In this document: piece by piece, positions 51,528 to 60,962 of the stretch
Layout of the letters: each line of letters starts with the position of its first letter
How positions within the stretch are numbered: position 1 is the first letter of the stretch
DNA from: an uncultured Oscillospiraceae bacterium
GTDB taxonomy: Bacteria; Bacillota; Clostridia; Oscillospirales; Oscillospiraceae
Assembly: GCA_910587645.1 (NCBI GenBank)
Contig: CAJUNA010000027.1
Span: 3,638 to 67,637 of the forward strand
Reading direction: 5' to 3'
DNA length: 64,000 bases
Made by a program: the position numbers and the translations under genes
The notes under the pieces: model-generated
Seen by the model: the letters and a program-made list of their open reading frames with translations, nothing else
What the model was told of the DNA's origin: nothing
Database searches by the model: none

Positions 51528-52658
51528 ATGACTAAGGTAAACGTAATTTCCGGCTTCCTGGGCGCTGGCAAGACCACGCTGATCAAGAAGCTCCTGGACG
51601 AAGCCCTTAAGGGCGAAAAACTCGTCCTCATTGAGAACGAGTTTGGCGAAATCGGCATTGACGGCGGTTTCCTCAAGGACGCGGGCGTGGAGGTTTCCGA
51701 GATGAACTCCGGGTGCATCTGCTGCTCCCTGGTGGGCGATTTTGGCGTGGCTTTGAAAAAAGTGATGGATCAGTTCCACCCCGACCGCATCCTTATCGAG
51801 CCGTCCGGCGTGGGCAAGCTCTCTGACGTCATCCGCGCCGTCCAGGATGTTGCGGAACAGGTGCCGGAGATGGCCCTGGGCTGTGCGGTAACGGTAGCCG
51901 ATGCGGGCAAAGCTAAGGTGTATATGAAGAACTTCGGCGAGTTCTATACCAACCAGATCCAGTATGCCGGGGCTGTCATCCTCAGCCGCACCCAGAAGAT
52001 GGACAGGGAAAAGCTGGAAGCCGCCGTGGCCCTCCTGCGGGAGAAAAATCCGGACGCCCCCATCGTCACCACCCCCTGGGACCAGCTCACCGGCGCACAG
52101 TTGCTGGGCGCGATGGAGCAGGGCAATACCCTGGCGGCAGACCTTCTGGCGGAGGAAGAAGCGGAAGCATGCCCCGTCTGCGGCGGCCATCACCACCACG
52201 AGCACGAACATGAATGCTGCCATCACAACCACGAACATCATGCGCATGAACACGAGTGCTGCCATCACGGCCACGAGCATCATGAGCATGAACACGAGTG
52301 CTGCCATCACAACCACGAACATCATGAGCATGAACACGAGTGCTGCCATCACGGCCACGAGCATCACCATCATGGCCACGATGCCGATGAGGTATTCACA
52401 AGCTGGGGCATAGAGACTACCCGCACCTTCACCGCTGGGAAGCTGGAGAGCATCCTCACCGCTTTGGACGGCGGCGCTTACGGCCCGGTGCTGCGGGCCA
52501 AAGGCATCGTCCCCGCCGGGGATGGCACTTGGCTCCACTTTGACTATGTCCCCGAGGAGCACCAGGTTCGCACTGGCCCCGCCGATTACACCGGACGGCT
52601 GTGCGTTATCGGCAGCAAGCTGAACCAGGACGGCCTGAAGGCCCTTTTTGAGGTGTGA
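51528..52658 (+). CDS. CobW/G3E metallochaperone GTPase with His/Cys repeats
   Basis: A 376-aa COG0523 GTPase. Walker A GFLGAGKTT (9-17), the metal-binding CxCC motif CICC (63-66), and SRTQKMD (nucleotide specificity) are present. Between the GTPase and C-terminal CobW_C domain is CPVCGGHHHH followed by four 14-residue units EHECCHHxHEHHxH (residues about 227-282). The family hands Zn, Co, Fe or Mn to client enzymes; the repeat suggests high-capacity Zn or Ni/Co storage. Client unknown, though the island needs Co and Mo enzymes. Confidence 0.9.
   Translation: MTKVNVISGFLGAGKTTLIKKLLDEALKGEKLVLIENEFGEIGIDGGFLKDAGVEVSEMNSGCICCSLVGDFGVALKKVMDQFHPDRILIEPSGVGKLSDVIRAVQDVAEQVPEMALGCAVTVADAGKAKVYMKNFGEFYTNQIQYAGAVILSRTQKMDREKLEAAVALLREKNPDAPIVTTPWDQLTGAQLLGAMEQGNTLAADLLAEEEAEACPVCGGHHHHEHEHECCHHNHEHHAHEHECCHHGHEHHEHEHECCHHNHEHHEHEHECCHHGHEHHHHGHDADEVFTSWGIETTRTFTAGKLESILTALDGGAYGPVLRAKGIVPAGDGTWLHFDYVPEEHQVRTGPADYTGRLCVIGSKLNQDGLKALFEV
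52206..52373 (+). repeat. Four 42-bp in-frame tandem repeats
   Basis: Units 52206-52247, 52248-52289, 52290-52331 and 52332-52373. Units 1 and 3 encode HHNHEHH and units 2 and 4 HHGHEHH, so an 84-bp pair was itself duplicated. Confidence 0.9.
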
Positions 52659-52660
52659 CT

Positions 52661-53602
52661 ATGGCTCAGGAGAAAGTCTACCCCGTCTATCTCATTACCG
52701 GTTTCCTGGACAGCGGAAAAACCTCCTTCATCAACGGCATCCTCTCCGATGGTTTCGCTATGGAGGACCGTACCATGCTGCTGTGCTGCGAGGAGGGCGA
52801 GACCGGCTATGACCCCAAGCTGCTGCGCAACGTCACCGTGGTAGCAGTGGAGGATCTGGAAACCCTCACGCCGGACTTCCTGGAAACGGAGCGGAAAAAG
52901 TGCCGCGCATCCCAGGTTATCGTGGAGTACAACGGCATGTGGCAGATCCAGGATTTTTACGTGAACGCCATGCCCCAGGACTGGGTCCTTTACCAAATCA
53001 TTGCCACAGCGGAAGGGCCTACCTTTGAGATGTACACCAAGAATATGGCGTCCCTGATGTCGGAGAAGCTGCGCAACGCAGACATGATCTGCATTAACCG
53101 CTGCACGGACGAGCTGTGTACCGCCCTGCGGAAGCGGAACCTGCGGCTCATCAACCGCCGGGCGGACATCTATCTGGAAAAGGAAAACGGCGAAAGCGAG
53201 GATTATATGGACGGCACCGTCTCCGCTTTCGACCTGGCCGCGCCGGAGATCCGGATTTCTGACGAGGACTTCGGTCTCTGGTACGTGGAAATCATGGATA
53301 ACCCGGAGATGTACGCCGGGAAAACCGTGGTTTACCGCGCCATTATGTGCAAGCCCCCCCAGTATGGCCGCTACTTCACCCCTGGACGGTTTGCTATGGT
53401 CTGCTGCGCGGAGGACATGACCTTTTTGGCCTTGGCCTGCATCGGATACGATGTGAGCAGCATCCCCGAGCGGGCCTGGGTGGAGATCACAGCCCAGGTG
53501 GCGGTGGAACACTGGGACCCCTACGAGGGGGACGGCCCAGTACTCCATGTAACATCCGTCAAGGCCTGCCAGAAGCCAGCGGAGGAAGTCGTACAGATGT
53601 AA
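52661..53602 (+). CDS. CobW-family GTP-binding protein 2
   Basis: A 313-aa G3E-family protein with Walker A TGFLDSGKTS (13-22). The usual CxCC motif is replaced by LLCCEEGE, a known variant subfamily. C-terminal CobW_C-like domain ends CQKPAEEVVQM. Start 52661 (GAGGTG upstream) is 2 bp after the first cobW-like stop, so the pair is coupled. It may act with its partner in metal delivery. Confidence 0.82.
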   Translation: MAQEKVYPVYLITGFLDSGKTSFINGILSDGFAMEDRTMLLCCEEGETGYDPKLLRNVTVVAVEDLETLTPDFLETERKKCRASQVIVEYNGMWQIQDFYVNAMPQDWVLYQIIATAEGPTFEMYTKNMASLMSEKLRNADMICINRCTDELCTALRKRNLRLINRRADIYLEKENGESEDYMDGTVSAFDLAAPEIRISDEDFGLWYVEIMDNPEMYAGKTVVYRAIMCKPPQYGRYFTPGRFAMVCCAEDMTFLALACIGYDVSSIPERAWVEITAQVAVEHWDPYEGDGPVLHVTSVKACQKPAEEVVQM

Positions 53603-53608
53603 ACAAAG

Positions 53609-53647
53609 AACCGGCCGGAGGACACCAAATGCGTCCTTCGGCCGGTT
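53609..53647 (+). terminator. Terminator of the cobW-like pair
   Basis: 15-bp stem with one G-U (53609-53623 and 53633-53647), then TTTTCC. Confidence 0.88.
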
Positions 53648-53693
53648 TTCCCAGTCTCCAAAGGAAAAAACCGCCCGGTTCACTACAAAACCA

Positions 53694-53722
53694 TTGTATC
53701 CCGGCGGAAACCGTGGTATGAT
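53694..53722 (+). promoter_or_regulatory. Promoter of the foldase/truB/ribF operon
   Basis: TTGTAT (53694-53699), 17-bp spacer, TATGAT (53717-53722). Confidence 0.5.
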
Positions 53723-53800
53723 GATAATATGTGCGCCTTGCCCGGCCCAATGCTGGACGGGGCAGAAAAACATTTTATAAGATGAAAAGGATGCAAAATC

Positions 53801-55036
53801 ATGAAGAAAACTTTTAGCGGGCTGATGGCCCTTCTCCTTCTGCTGAGCGTGTGCGCGGGCTGCGGCAAAGCCGGGCCGGAGGAACAGCCGGATCAATCCC
53901 AGGATCCTGGCAGCATATTCACTACACTCACCGATCTGGATATGCAGGAAACGGTGCTGGAAATGGACGGGAACGCCGTTCCGGCGGATATGTACCTCTA
54001 CTGGCTGATGTATACCTGCAACGGCCTGGAATACCAGCTTAATATGTTCAGCGCGGCCTATGGCATGTATACCGATGCCGTGGACGAGGACGGCAAGGTC
54101 AAGTGGGACCAGTCCGTGGAGGGTACCCCCCTGGCCCAGATGGCCCGGGAGCAGGCAGAAAATAACGCCCTGTCCTACGCGCTGATGGAAAATGTAGCCG
54201 CCGCCCACAATGTGGTTCTGACGGACGAGGACAAGGCCGCGATGGAGGAAGAGCTTGCCCAGATGGTGGAGCAGGCCGGCAGCGAGGAAGCTTTTGACCA
54301 AAGCCTGTACGAAACGGGTCTCAGCCGGGCCACCCACAGCCGCCTGAGTGCGTCCAACTACCTCTACCAGCACCTTCTGGAGCTGGCCCAGGATCCTTCC
54401 AGCGATATCTACAAGGCCCCCGGTGAGGATAACGCCTACGTGGACCACATCCTCCTGGCCACTAAAAACGCGGAGACGAACGAGCCGCTCTCTGAGGATG
54501 AAATCGCGGAGAAAAAAGCCCTGGCTGAAGACCTGCTCTCCCAGCTGCAAGCCAGCGATGATCTGGAAAACCTGTTTACCGAGCTTGCCAACACCCACGG
54601 CGAGGACCCCGGCCGGGAATCCGGCGCCGGCTATCTGATCAATCCTAACACCAATTTCGTCCAGGAGTTTAAAGACGCCGCTTTCCAGCTCAAGCCCGGC
54701 GAAATCAGCGGCATTGTGGAGAGCGACTACGGCTACCATATCCTCCTGCGCAAGGAGTTGACCAGCGAGCATCTGGCATCCCTTGCCACCACTAACCTGA
54801 CTGACTACCTCAATGAGAAGATGGAAGCGGCAATGGAGGGCATCGTGCGCAGCGAAAAGCTGGACAGCCTGGACATCGGAAGCCTCTACAACGGCTACGT
54901 GGATACCCTGCAAACCCTGCATCCTGAGCAGAATCCGGATACTGGCGATACCGGGGATACCGGCGCCACTGGCGATACCGGAAGCGCGGAAAACAGCGAT
55001 ATTGCCCCCGGCTCTACCGGCAGTACGGCGGAATAA
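53801..55036 (+). CDS. PrsA-like peptidyl-prolyl isomerase lipoprotein
   Basis: A 411-aa exported protein. Signal peptide residues 1-20, lipid Cys21 (VCAGC). A SurA/PrsA N-terminal helical region is followed by a parvulin (PpiC) domain (AYVDHILLAT ... FKDAAFQLKPGEISGIVESDYGYHIL, about 210-315). Folds secreted proteins at the membrane. The C-terminus is a low-complexity Gly-Asp-Thr repeat. Stop is 3 bp before truB. Confidence 0.87.
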   Translation: MKKTFSGLMALLLLLSVCAGCGKAGPEEQPDQSQDPGSIFTTLTDLDMQETVLEMDGNAVPADMYLYWLMYTCNGLEYQLNMFSAAYGMYTDAVDEDGKVKWDQSVEGTPLAQMAREQAENNALSYALMENVAAAHNVVLTDEDKAAMEEELAQMVEQAGSEEAFDQSLYETGLSRATHSRLSASNYLYQHLLELAQDPSSDIYKAPGEDNAYVDHILLATKNAETNEPLSEDEIAEKKALAEDLLSQLQASDDLENLFTELANTHGEDPGRESGAGYLINPNTNFVQEFKDAAFQLKPGEISGIVESDYGYHILLRKELTSEHLASLATTNLTDYLNEKMEAAMEGIVRSEKLDSLDIGSLYNGYVDTLQTLHPEQNPDTGDTGDTGATGDTGSAENSDIAPGSTGSTAE

Positions 55037-55039
55037 CCT

Positions 55040-55906
55040 ATGCCCAGTGGAATCATCGTAATTGACAAGCCCTCCGGCTGGACCAGCATGGACGTATGCG
55101 CCAAGCTTCGAGGGCTTCTAAAAGAAAAACGGATCGGCCACGGCGGGACCTTGGACCCCATGGCCACCGGCGTACTGCCTGTATTCGTGGGTACCGCCAC
55201 CAAGGCGGTGGAATTCGCGGAAAACAGCGGCAAAGAGTATATCGCGGGACTGCGCCTGGGTGTTGCCACCAACACCCAGGACAGCTCCGGCGAGGTCCTG
55301 GAAACCCGCCCCGTCACCGCCGGGCGGGATGAATTGGAAACGGTTCTGCCCCGGTTTACCGGAGCAATCCAGCAAATCCCGCCCATGTATTCCGCCATCA
55401 AGCGCAATGGGAAAAAGCTCTATGAACTGGCCCGGGCCGGGAAAGAGATCCACCGGGACCCCCGCCCCGTCACTATCCACGGCCTGGAAGTCCTGGAGCA
55501 AACTGGAGAGTCGGAATACCTTCTGCGGATCCGCTGCTCCAAAGGAACCTACGTGCGCACCCTATGCCACGACATCGGGGAAGCCTTGGGCTGCGGCGGG
55601 TGTATGAGCAGCCTGCGCCGGACCATGGCGGCAGGGTTTACGCTGGAGGATGCTGTAACCCTGGAACAGGTCCAGGAGCAGGGCGGAGCCATGCTGATGC
55701 CGGTAGACTGCTTTTTCGCGGGCTGTCCGGTTTTCCTGCTGGCCTCACCCCGGATGGAGCGGATGGTGCGCAATGGAAGCCCCATCCCCGCCCCCGGGCT
55801 GGAGCCGGGACAGTACCGGGTCTATAGCCGGGAGAAGGAGTTCCTCTGCCTGAGCCGGTGGGAAAATGGGGAGCTGCGGTCTGTCAAAAACTTTTTCGGC
55901 GGATAA
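55040..55906 (+). CDS. truB: tRNA pseudouridine-55 synthase
   Basis: A 288-aa TruB enzyme converting U55 in the tRNA T-loop. Catalytic Asp39 lies in GGTLDPMATG. YSAIKRNGKKLYELARAG and CSKGTYVRTLCHDIGEALG are conserved. A PUA-like tail follows. Gene order truB-ribF is widespread in bacteria. Confidence 0.95.
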   Translation: MPSGIIVIDKPSGWTSMDVCAKLRGLLKEKRIGHGGTLDPMATGVLPVFVGTATKAVEFAENSGKEYIAGLRLGVATNTQDSSGEVLETRPVTAGRDELETVLPRFTGAIQQIPPMYSAIKRNGKKLYELARAGKEIHRDPRPVTIHGLEVLEQTGESEYLLRIRCSKGTYVRTLCHDIGEALGCGGCMSSLRRTMAAGFTLEDAVTLEQVQEQGGAMLMPVDCFFAGCPVFLLASPRMERMVRNGSPIPAPGLEPGQYRVYSREKEFLCLSRWENGELRSVKNFFGG

Positions 55907-55923
55907 ACGCGCAGGAGGGAGCC

Positions 55924-56841
55924 ATGGACAAAAACAGAAAAAGAGTCATTGCCCTGGGCTTTTTCGATGGCGTCCACCTGGGGCACCAAGCCCTGCTCCG
56001 CCGGGCGGCGGAACAGGCGGAGCAGCTGGGGATGGCCCCGGCGGTGGTGACCTTTGACCGCTCCCCACGGGAGTTCGTCACAGGCCTGCCGGTGCCGCTG
56101 CTGACTACGGCGGAAGCCCGGCGGCAGGCGGTAGAGGAGCTTTTCCCAGGGATGGAGGTCATTGTCATCCCCTTTGACCGTACCATAATGACCATGCCTT
56201 GGGAGGACTTTGTAGACCTGCTGGCAGGCCCCTACCAGGCGGGATGGCTGGTAGCGGGACATGACTTCCGCTTTGGCCACAAAAACCAGGGCAGCGCCCT
56301 CCTCTTGCAGCGCCGCGCGGCAGATTTAGGCATGGGCTGCGATATCATCCCCGCCGTAACCCTGGGCGGCGTGACCATCAGCTCCACCCACATCCGCGCC
56401 CAATTGGAGCGTGGAGACGCGGAAGGCGCGGCCCGTTTTCTGGGGCGGCCCTTCATGATTTCCGGCCCTGTGCGGCACGGGAAACGGATCGGCACCGTCC
56501 ATCTGGGGATGCCTACGGTGAATCTGATCCCCGACCCCCGGCAGCTCGTCCCTGCCTTCGGCGTTTACGCAGCCCGGGCGGAAGTGGGGGGACGGGTGTA
56601 CCCCGCCGTGACCAATGTGGGCGTACGGCCTACGGTAGACACCGATGGCGATGTAACCATTGAGAGCCACCTGCTGGACACTGCACCTGAACTGTACGGC
56701 GCTGCATGCCGGGTAGCCTTTCTGACGATGCTCCGGCCGGAAAGGCGGTTTAACAGCCTGGAAGCCCTGCGGGAGCAGATTCTTCAGGACGCGGCGCGAG
56801 CCAGAGATTATTTCAAGCGAAGCGAGGGCGGGAAACTATGA
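55924..56841 (+). CDS. ribF: Bifunctional riboflavin kinase/FAD synthetase
   Basis: A 305-aa enzyme. The N-terminal FAD-synthetase domain has ALGFFDGVHLGHQAL; the C-terminal riboflavin kinase domain starts near ISGPVRHGKRIGTVHLGMPTVNL. Makes FMN and FAD, relevant to the island's flavoprotein. Start 55924 has CAGGAGGGAG upstream. Confidence 0.94.
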   Translation: MDKNRKRVIALGFFDGVHLGHQALLRRAAEQAEQLGMAPAVVTFDRSPREFVTGLPVPLLTTAEARRQAVEELFPGMEVIVIPFDRTIMTMPWEDFVDLLAGPYQAGWLVAGHDFRFGHKNQGSALLLQRRAADLGMGCDIIPAVTLGGVTISSTHIRAQLERGDAEGAARFLGRPFMISGPVRHGKRIGTVHLGMPTVNLIPDPRQLVPAFGVYAARAEVGGRVYPAVTNVGVRPTVDTDGDVTIESHLLDTAPELYGAACRVAFLTMLRPERRFNSLEALREQILQDAARARDYFKRSEGGKL

Positions 56842-57776
56842 AGCATGTTTTCATTATCAACCCCACCGCTGGGAAAAAGGGCTGCACCGCGGAGCTGATG
56901 TCTATGGCAAAGGGCCTTGCCGCGGGGCACGGCCTGGACGTGGACTGCATCCTTACCAAACGCCCCGGCCACGCGATGGAAACGGCACGGAATCTGGCCC
57001 AATCCGGAGAAGAAGTCCGCGTCTACGCCTGCGGCGGCGACGGCACTATGAACGAAGCCGCCAACGGCATCGCCGGATACGGGAACGCCGCCATGACCTG
57101 CATCCCGGTCGGTACTGGCAACGATTTCTTGAAAAATTTCGGGGACAAGGCCGGGCTGTTTTCCGATGCGGAAAACCTGTGGGACGGGCCTGTGCTCCCG
57201 CTGGACGCCATCGACTGCAACGGCCGCCTGGCGCTTACGGTAGCCTGCTCCGGCTTTGACGCCCAAGTGGCGGACGGTGTGCATACATATGGCAAACTCC
57301 CCCTTTTAGGCGGGCAGGGCAGCTATATCGTCTCCTTGGGTGTAAACTTCCTCCTTCGGAGCCTGCGGCACCATTGGACCGTCACCGTGGACGGAGAGCG
57401 CCTGCCCCAGGATTCCTTCGTCCTGGTGGCGGTGTGCAACGGGCGGTATTACGGCGGAGGCTTCATGCCTGCGGCGGAAGCCAGGATGGACGACGGCATA
57501 TTGAATACGCTGGTGGTACGCGGCGCCAGCAGGGCCACCTTCCTGCGGCTGGTAGGGGACTATTCGGTGGGCCGCTATTACAAGTTCCCCGAAATCGCCC
57601 AGTGCTACACCGCTAAAGAAATACGGATCGAATCCCACGAGGGGCCGGTAGTCACCTGCCTGGACGGAGAGATCACCCGCAGCAAACAGGTGGCACTGCG
57701 GCTATCGGAGAAAAAGGTACAGTTTTTCGGTCCCGCAGGGTGTGACCCCAACGCCACCTTCCGGCCGCTGCCATAG
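56838..57776 (+). CDS. Diacylglycerol kinase-type lipid kinase
   Basis: A 312-aa DagK/YegS-family enzyme. INPTAGKKG at the N-terminus and GGDGTMNE (66-73) bind ATP; GTGNDFLKN follows. Phosphorylates diacylglycerol or a similar lipid in membrane turnover. ATGA overlap with ribF. Confidence 0.9.
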   Translation: MKHVFIINPTAGKKGCTAELMSMAKGLAAGHGLDVDCILTKRPGHAMETARNLAQSGEEVRVYACGGDGTMNEAANGIAGYGNAAMTCIPVGTGNDFLKNFGDKAGLFSDAENLWDGPVLPLDAIDCNGRLALTVACSGFDAQVADGVHTYGKLPLLGGQGSYIVSLGVNFLLRSLRHHWTVTVDGERLPQDSFVLVAVCNGRYYGGGFMPAAEARMDDGILNTLVVRGASRATFLRLVGDYSVGRYYKFPEIAQCYTAKEIRIESHEGPVVTCLDGEITRSKQVALRLSEKKVQFFGPAGCDPNATFRPLP

Positions 57777-57840
57777 GCCGGCTGGCTGCCCTTAGAATGT
57801 GAACTTTTTGTAAAAGGGGCAAATTTTTGCCAAAACCCTC

Positions 57841-57911
57841 TTGCAATATGCGGCAGGATGATGTAAGATAAGCACCGTTAGCACTCCAAAACGCAGAGTG
57901 CTAACGGTGCT
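57841..57911 (+). promoter_or_regulatory. groESL promoter with extended CIRCE operator
   Basis: TTGCAA (57841-57846), 17-bp spacer, TAAGAT (57864-57869). Next to it is a perfect CIRCE, TTAGCACTC-N9-GAGTGCTAA (57878-57904). Pairing continues outward for 7 bp, giving 16-bp arms (57871-57886, 57896-57911). HrcA binding here represses the operon until heat stress. Confidence 0.93.
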
Positions 57912-57953
57912 CAACATTGTTTTCAAAAAAATTGATATAGGAGGAACCCAGCA

Positions 57954-58238
57954 ATGAAGCTTACACCCTTAGCAGACCGCGTAGTCCTGAAGGCCATGGA
58001 GGCCGAGGAAACCACGAAAGGCGGCATCATCCTCACATCCACCGCAAAGGAGAAGCCCTCCGTGGCGGAAGTCGTTTCCGTGGGCCCCGGCGGCATGGTA
58101 GACGGCAAGGAGATCGTCATGTCCGTCAAGCCCGGCGACAAGGTCATTACCGACAAGTATTCCGGCTCCACCGTGAAAATCGGCGATGATGAATTCACTA
58201 TCGTCCGCCAGGGCGACATTCTGGCGATTGTCGAGTAA
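57954..58238 (+). CDS. groES: Co-chaperonin GroES
   Basis: A 94-aa GroES. LKLTPLADRVVLKAME at the N-terminus and the mobile loop (ETTKGGIILTSTAKEKP) that docks on GroEL are clear. First gene of the CIRCE-controlled operon; AGGAGG precedes it. Confidence 0.97.
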   Translation: MKLTPLADRVVLKAMEAEETTKGGIILTSTAKEKPSVAEVVSVGPGGMVDGKEIVMSVKPGDKVITDKYSGSTVKIGDDEFTIVRQGDILAIVE

Positions 58239-58296
58239 TCTACCGTCTTCCCCTTTCACTGCCCCCGGGAGGGGCGTTTATCAAAAAAATTTTTCC

Positions 58297-58313
58297 CGCG
58301 CCCAGCGGGCGCG
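58297..58313 (+). other. Hairpin between groES and groEL
   Basis: 7-bp GC stem CGCGCCC/GGGCGCG with a 3-nt loop, no T-run after it. Possible mRNA processing or stability element in the 101-bp gap. Confidence 0.4.
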
Positions 58314-58339
58314 ACGAGATTGTTGGAGGTAATTAAACT

Positions 58340-59968
58340 ATGGCTAAGTTAATCAAGCGCGGCGAGGACGCCCGCAAGGCTCTGGAAACCGGCGTCAACC
58401 AGCTCGCCGATACCGTTAAAGTCACCCTCGGCCCCAAAGGCCGCAACGTGGTGCTGGATAAGAAGTTCGGCGCTCCCCTCATCACCAACGATGGCGTCAC
58501 CATTGCCAAGGAAATTGAGCTGGACGATCCCTTTGAGAACATGGGCGCGCAGCTCGTTAAGGAAGTTTCCACCAAGACCAACGATGTGGCCGGCGATGGC
58601 ACCACCACCGCCACCCTGCTGGCCCAGGCCATCGTAGGCGAAGGCCTGAAGAACCTGGCCGCCGGCGCCAACCCCATCGTCATGAAGAAGGGCGTTGCCA
58701 AGGCCGTGGAAGCCGCCGTAGCATCCATCAAGACCGATTCCCAGAAGGTCAACGGCACCGATGACATTGCCCGCGTAGGCGCTGTCTCCTCCGGCGATGC
58801 CGAGATTGGCAAGCTGATTGCCGAGGCAATGGAGAAGGTCTCCGCTGACGGCGTTATCACCATCGAGGAATCCAAGACCAGCGAGACCTACAGCGAGGTC
58901 GTTGAGGGCATGATGTTCGACCGTGGCTATATCTCCCCCTACATGGCTACCGACATGGAGAAGATGGAAGCCGTTGTGGACGACGCGTATATCCTCATCA
59001 CCGATAAGAAAATCTCTGTAATCGCCGACATCCTTCCCCTGTTGGAGCAGATGGTTCAGTCCGGCAAGAAGATGGTCATTATCGCCGAGGACGTGGAGGG
59101 CGAAGCCCTCAGCACCCTGCTGGTAAACCGTCTGCGCGGCACCCTCAACGTGGTCTGCGTCAAGGCCCCCGGCTTCGGCGACCGCCGCAAGGAAATGCTT
59201 CAGGATATCGCCATCCTCACCGGCGGCCAGGTCATCAGCGAAGAGTTGGGCTATGAGCTGAAGACTGCCGACCTCTCCATGCTGGGCCGCGCCCGTCAGG
59301 TCAAGGTCACCAAGGAAAATACCGTTATCGTGGACGGCGCTGGCGACAGCCAGGCCATCAAGGACCGCGTGGCTCAGATCCGCAGCCAGATCGGCGTGAC
59401 CACCTCCGACTACGACAAGGAGAAGCTCCAGGAGCGTCTGGCCAAGATGGCCGGCGGCGTAGCCGTCATCAAGGTGGGCGCTGCCACTGAGACTGAGATG
59501 AAGGAAAAGAAGCTGCGCATCGAGGACGCCCTCAACGCCACCAAGGCCGCTGTGGAGGAAGGCATTGTCTCCGGCGGCGGCACCGTGTTCGTTAACGCCA
59601 TTCCCGCCGTGGAGAAGCTGGTGGAGGAGTTGGAAGGCGATGAAAAGACCGGCGCGCGCATCATCGCCAAGGCCCTGGAAGCCCCCATCCGCCAGATTGC
59701 CGCCAACGCCGGCCTGGACGGCTCTGTGGTGCTGGAAAACGTGAAGAAGGCCGCAAAGGGTACCGGCTTCGACGCCTACAAGGAGGAGTATGTGGACATG
59801 ATCACGGCGGGCATTGTCGATCCTGCCAAGGTCACCCGCTCCGCCCTGGAGAACGCAGCTTCCGTTGCTGCCATGGTGCTGACCACCGAGTCCCTGGTGG
59901 CTGATAAGCCCGAGCCGCCCGCACCTCCCGCACCCGGCGGCGGCATGGGCATGGACGGCATGTATTAA
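58340..59968 (+). CDS. groEL: Chaperonin GroEL
   Basis: A 542-aa chaperonin. AKLIKRGEDARKALETGVNQLADTVKVTLGPKGRNV, the ATP motif GDGTTTAT, and a GGMGMDGMY tail are diagnostic. Length standard. GGAGG upstream of the ATG. Confidence 0.98.
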   Translation: MAKLIKRGEDARKALETGVNQLADTVKVTLGPKGRNVVLDKKFGAPLITNDGVTIAKEIELDDPFENMGAQLVKEVSTKTNDVAGDGTTTATLLAQAIVGEGLKNLAAGANPIVMKKGVAKAVEAAVASIKTDSQKVNGTDDIARVGAVSSGDAEIGKLIAEAMEKVSADGVITIEESKTSETYSEVVEGMMFDRGYISPYMATDMEKMEAVVDDAYILITDKKISVIADILPLLEQMVQSGKKMVIIAEDVEGEALSTLLVNRLRGTLNVVCVKAPGFGDRRKEMLQDIAILTGGQVISEELGYELKTADLSMLGRARQVKVTKENTVIVDGAGDSQAIKDRVAQIRSQIGVTTSDYDKEKLQERLAKMAGGVAVIKVGAATETEMKEKKLRIEDALNATKAAVEEGIVSGGGTVFVNAIPAVEKLVEELEGDEKTGARIIAKALEAPIRQIAANAGLDGSVVLENVKKAAKGTGFDAYKEEYVDMITAGIVDPAKVTRSALENAASVAAMVLTTESLVADKPEPPAPPAPGGGMGMDGMY

Positions 59969-59997
59969 TCGCCGCTCAGCTCAAGCAAGATAAATCT

Positions 59998-60032
59998 ATC
60001 CCGGCGTCCACTTATTTAGTGGACGCCGGGAT
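59998..60032. terminator. Terminator of groESL
   Basis: Perfect 15-bp stem (59998-60012 and 60018-60032), 5-nt loop, TTTTA after it. Confidence 0.92.
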
Positions 60033-60070
60033 TTTATACTAATTCTTAATCAGGAAATAGCATTATCGTG

Positions 60071-60859
60071 CTATTCGTATTTCTTCCCCACCACACGGAT
60101 GGGGATAAACATTCCTCCGAAAAGGGCCGCAAACATTAACGGCATAAGGATGGCGAACTGTGTCCACTCGGAAAGCTTCAGCGCGTCCAGCGCCAGCCCC
60201 ACGGCGGCATATACCGCCACCCAGCCTGCAAGGCTCCAGCAAGCCCAGGCCCGCATCGCGTCCAGGATATGCGGCCAATTGCTGTTGTTGAAATATACGC
60301 CGGGGAAATTCATGTGGAATGTTTCATCGCAGTAGAAATTGACCTTGTACTGATCGTAAAACGCGGGAAGCTTTTCCTTGGCAAAAAAAATGAAGTACAC
60401 CCCAAAGATCGCCGCCATCAGCGGCGTGAGGATGGCAAACACCACAAAATCTCCGAACAACTGCGGTACAAACCGCCAAAGCAGCGCCTCCTCCGCCCCG
60501 CACAGCACCAGCGACCACAAAAAACGCCGCCCCCATTTCCGCCGGTTTTCCCGCTGCTGCGCCTGCTCCTGGGCGGTCATGGTCAGGGCAGTGGCAACCA
60601 GCGGCTCCACCTCCTGGACCGTCATGGTCTGGCCTGGCCGGATCATTTGCCCACTGAGCAGCTCCGTCACGCTGACCCCCAGGGTTTCCGCCATGGGCTG
60701 TAAGAGGGCGATGTCCGGCAGGCTCAAGCCCCTTTCCCATTTACTCACTGCCTTGTCGGAGACATACAATTTCTCCGCCAGCTCCTTCTGGGTCATACCC
60801 TTTTCTTTCCGGAGCTGGACTACAAATTCTCCAAATTTTTCATTGTTGATTTCGTGCAT
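60071..60859 (-). CDS. XRE-family regulator with membrane domain
   Basis: A 262-aa protein. Cro/CI-type helix-turn-helix at residues 9-65 (MTQKELAEKLYVSDKAVSKWERG), then about four transmembrane helices. Such fusions sense membrane events. Start 60859 has GGGAGG upstream. Confidence 0.85.
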   Translation of the reverse strand: MHEINNEKFGEFVVQLRKEKGMTQKELAEKLYVSDKAVSKWERGLSLPDIALLQPMAETLGVSVTELLSGQMIRPGQTMTVQEVEPLVATALTMTAQEQAQQRENRRKWGRRFLWSLVLCGAEEALLWRFVPQLFGDFVVFAILTPLMAAIFGVYFIFFAKEKLPAFYDQYKVNFYCDETFHMNFPGVYFNNSNWPHILDAMRAWACWSLAGWVAVYAAVGLALDALKLSEWTQFAILMPLMFAALFGGMFIPIRVVGKKYE

Positions 60860-60880
60860 CGTCAGCACCTCCCTGCCGCC

Positions 60881-60910
60881 AGTATACAGCAGCCCTGTGC
60901 CCCCGCGCAA
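60881..60910 (-). promoter_or_regulatory. Promoter of the XRE membrane regulator
   Basis: Leftward TTGCGC (60910-60905), 18-bp spacer, TATACT (60886-60881). The leader would be very short. Confidence 0.45.
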
Positions 60911-60962
60911 CCGACCAGCGGTAGAGTCCAGTATTTGCAAGCCTTTCCGGCCGCAGGAAATT

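Noticed and set aside
52206..52373. CRISPR-like repeat array
   Set aside because: Units are directly adjacent without spacers and are in frame within a cobW-like gene.
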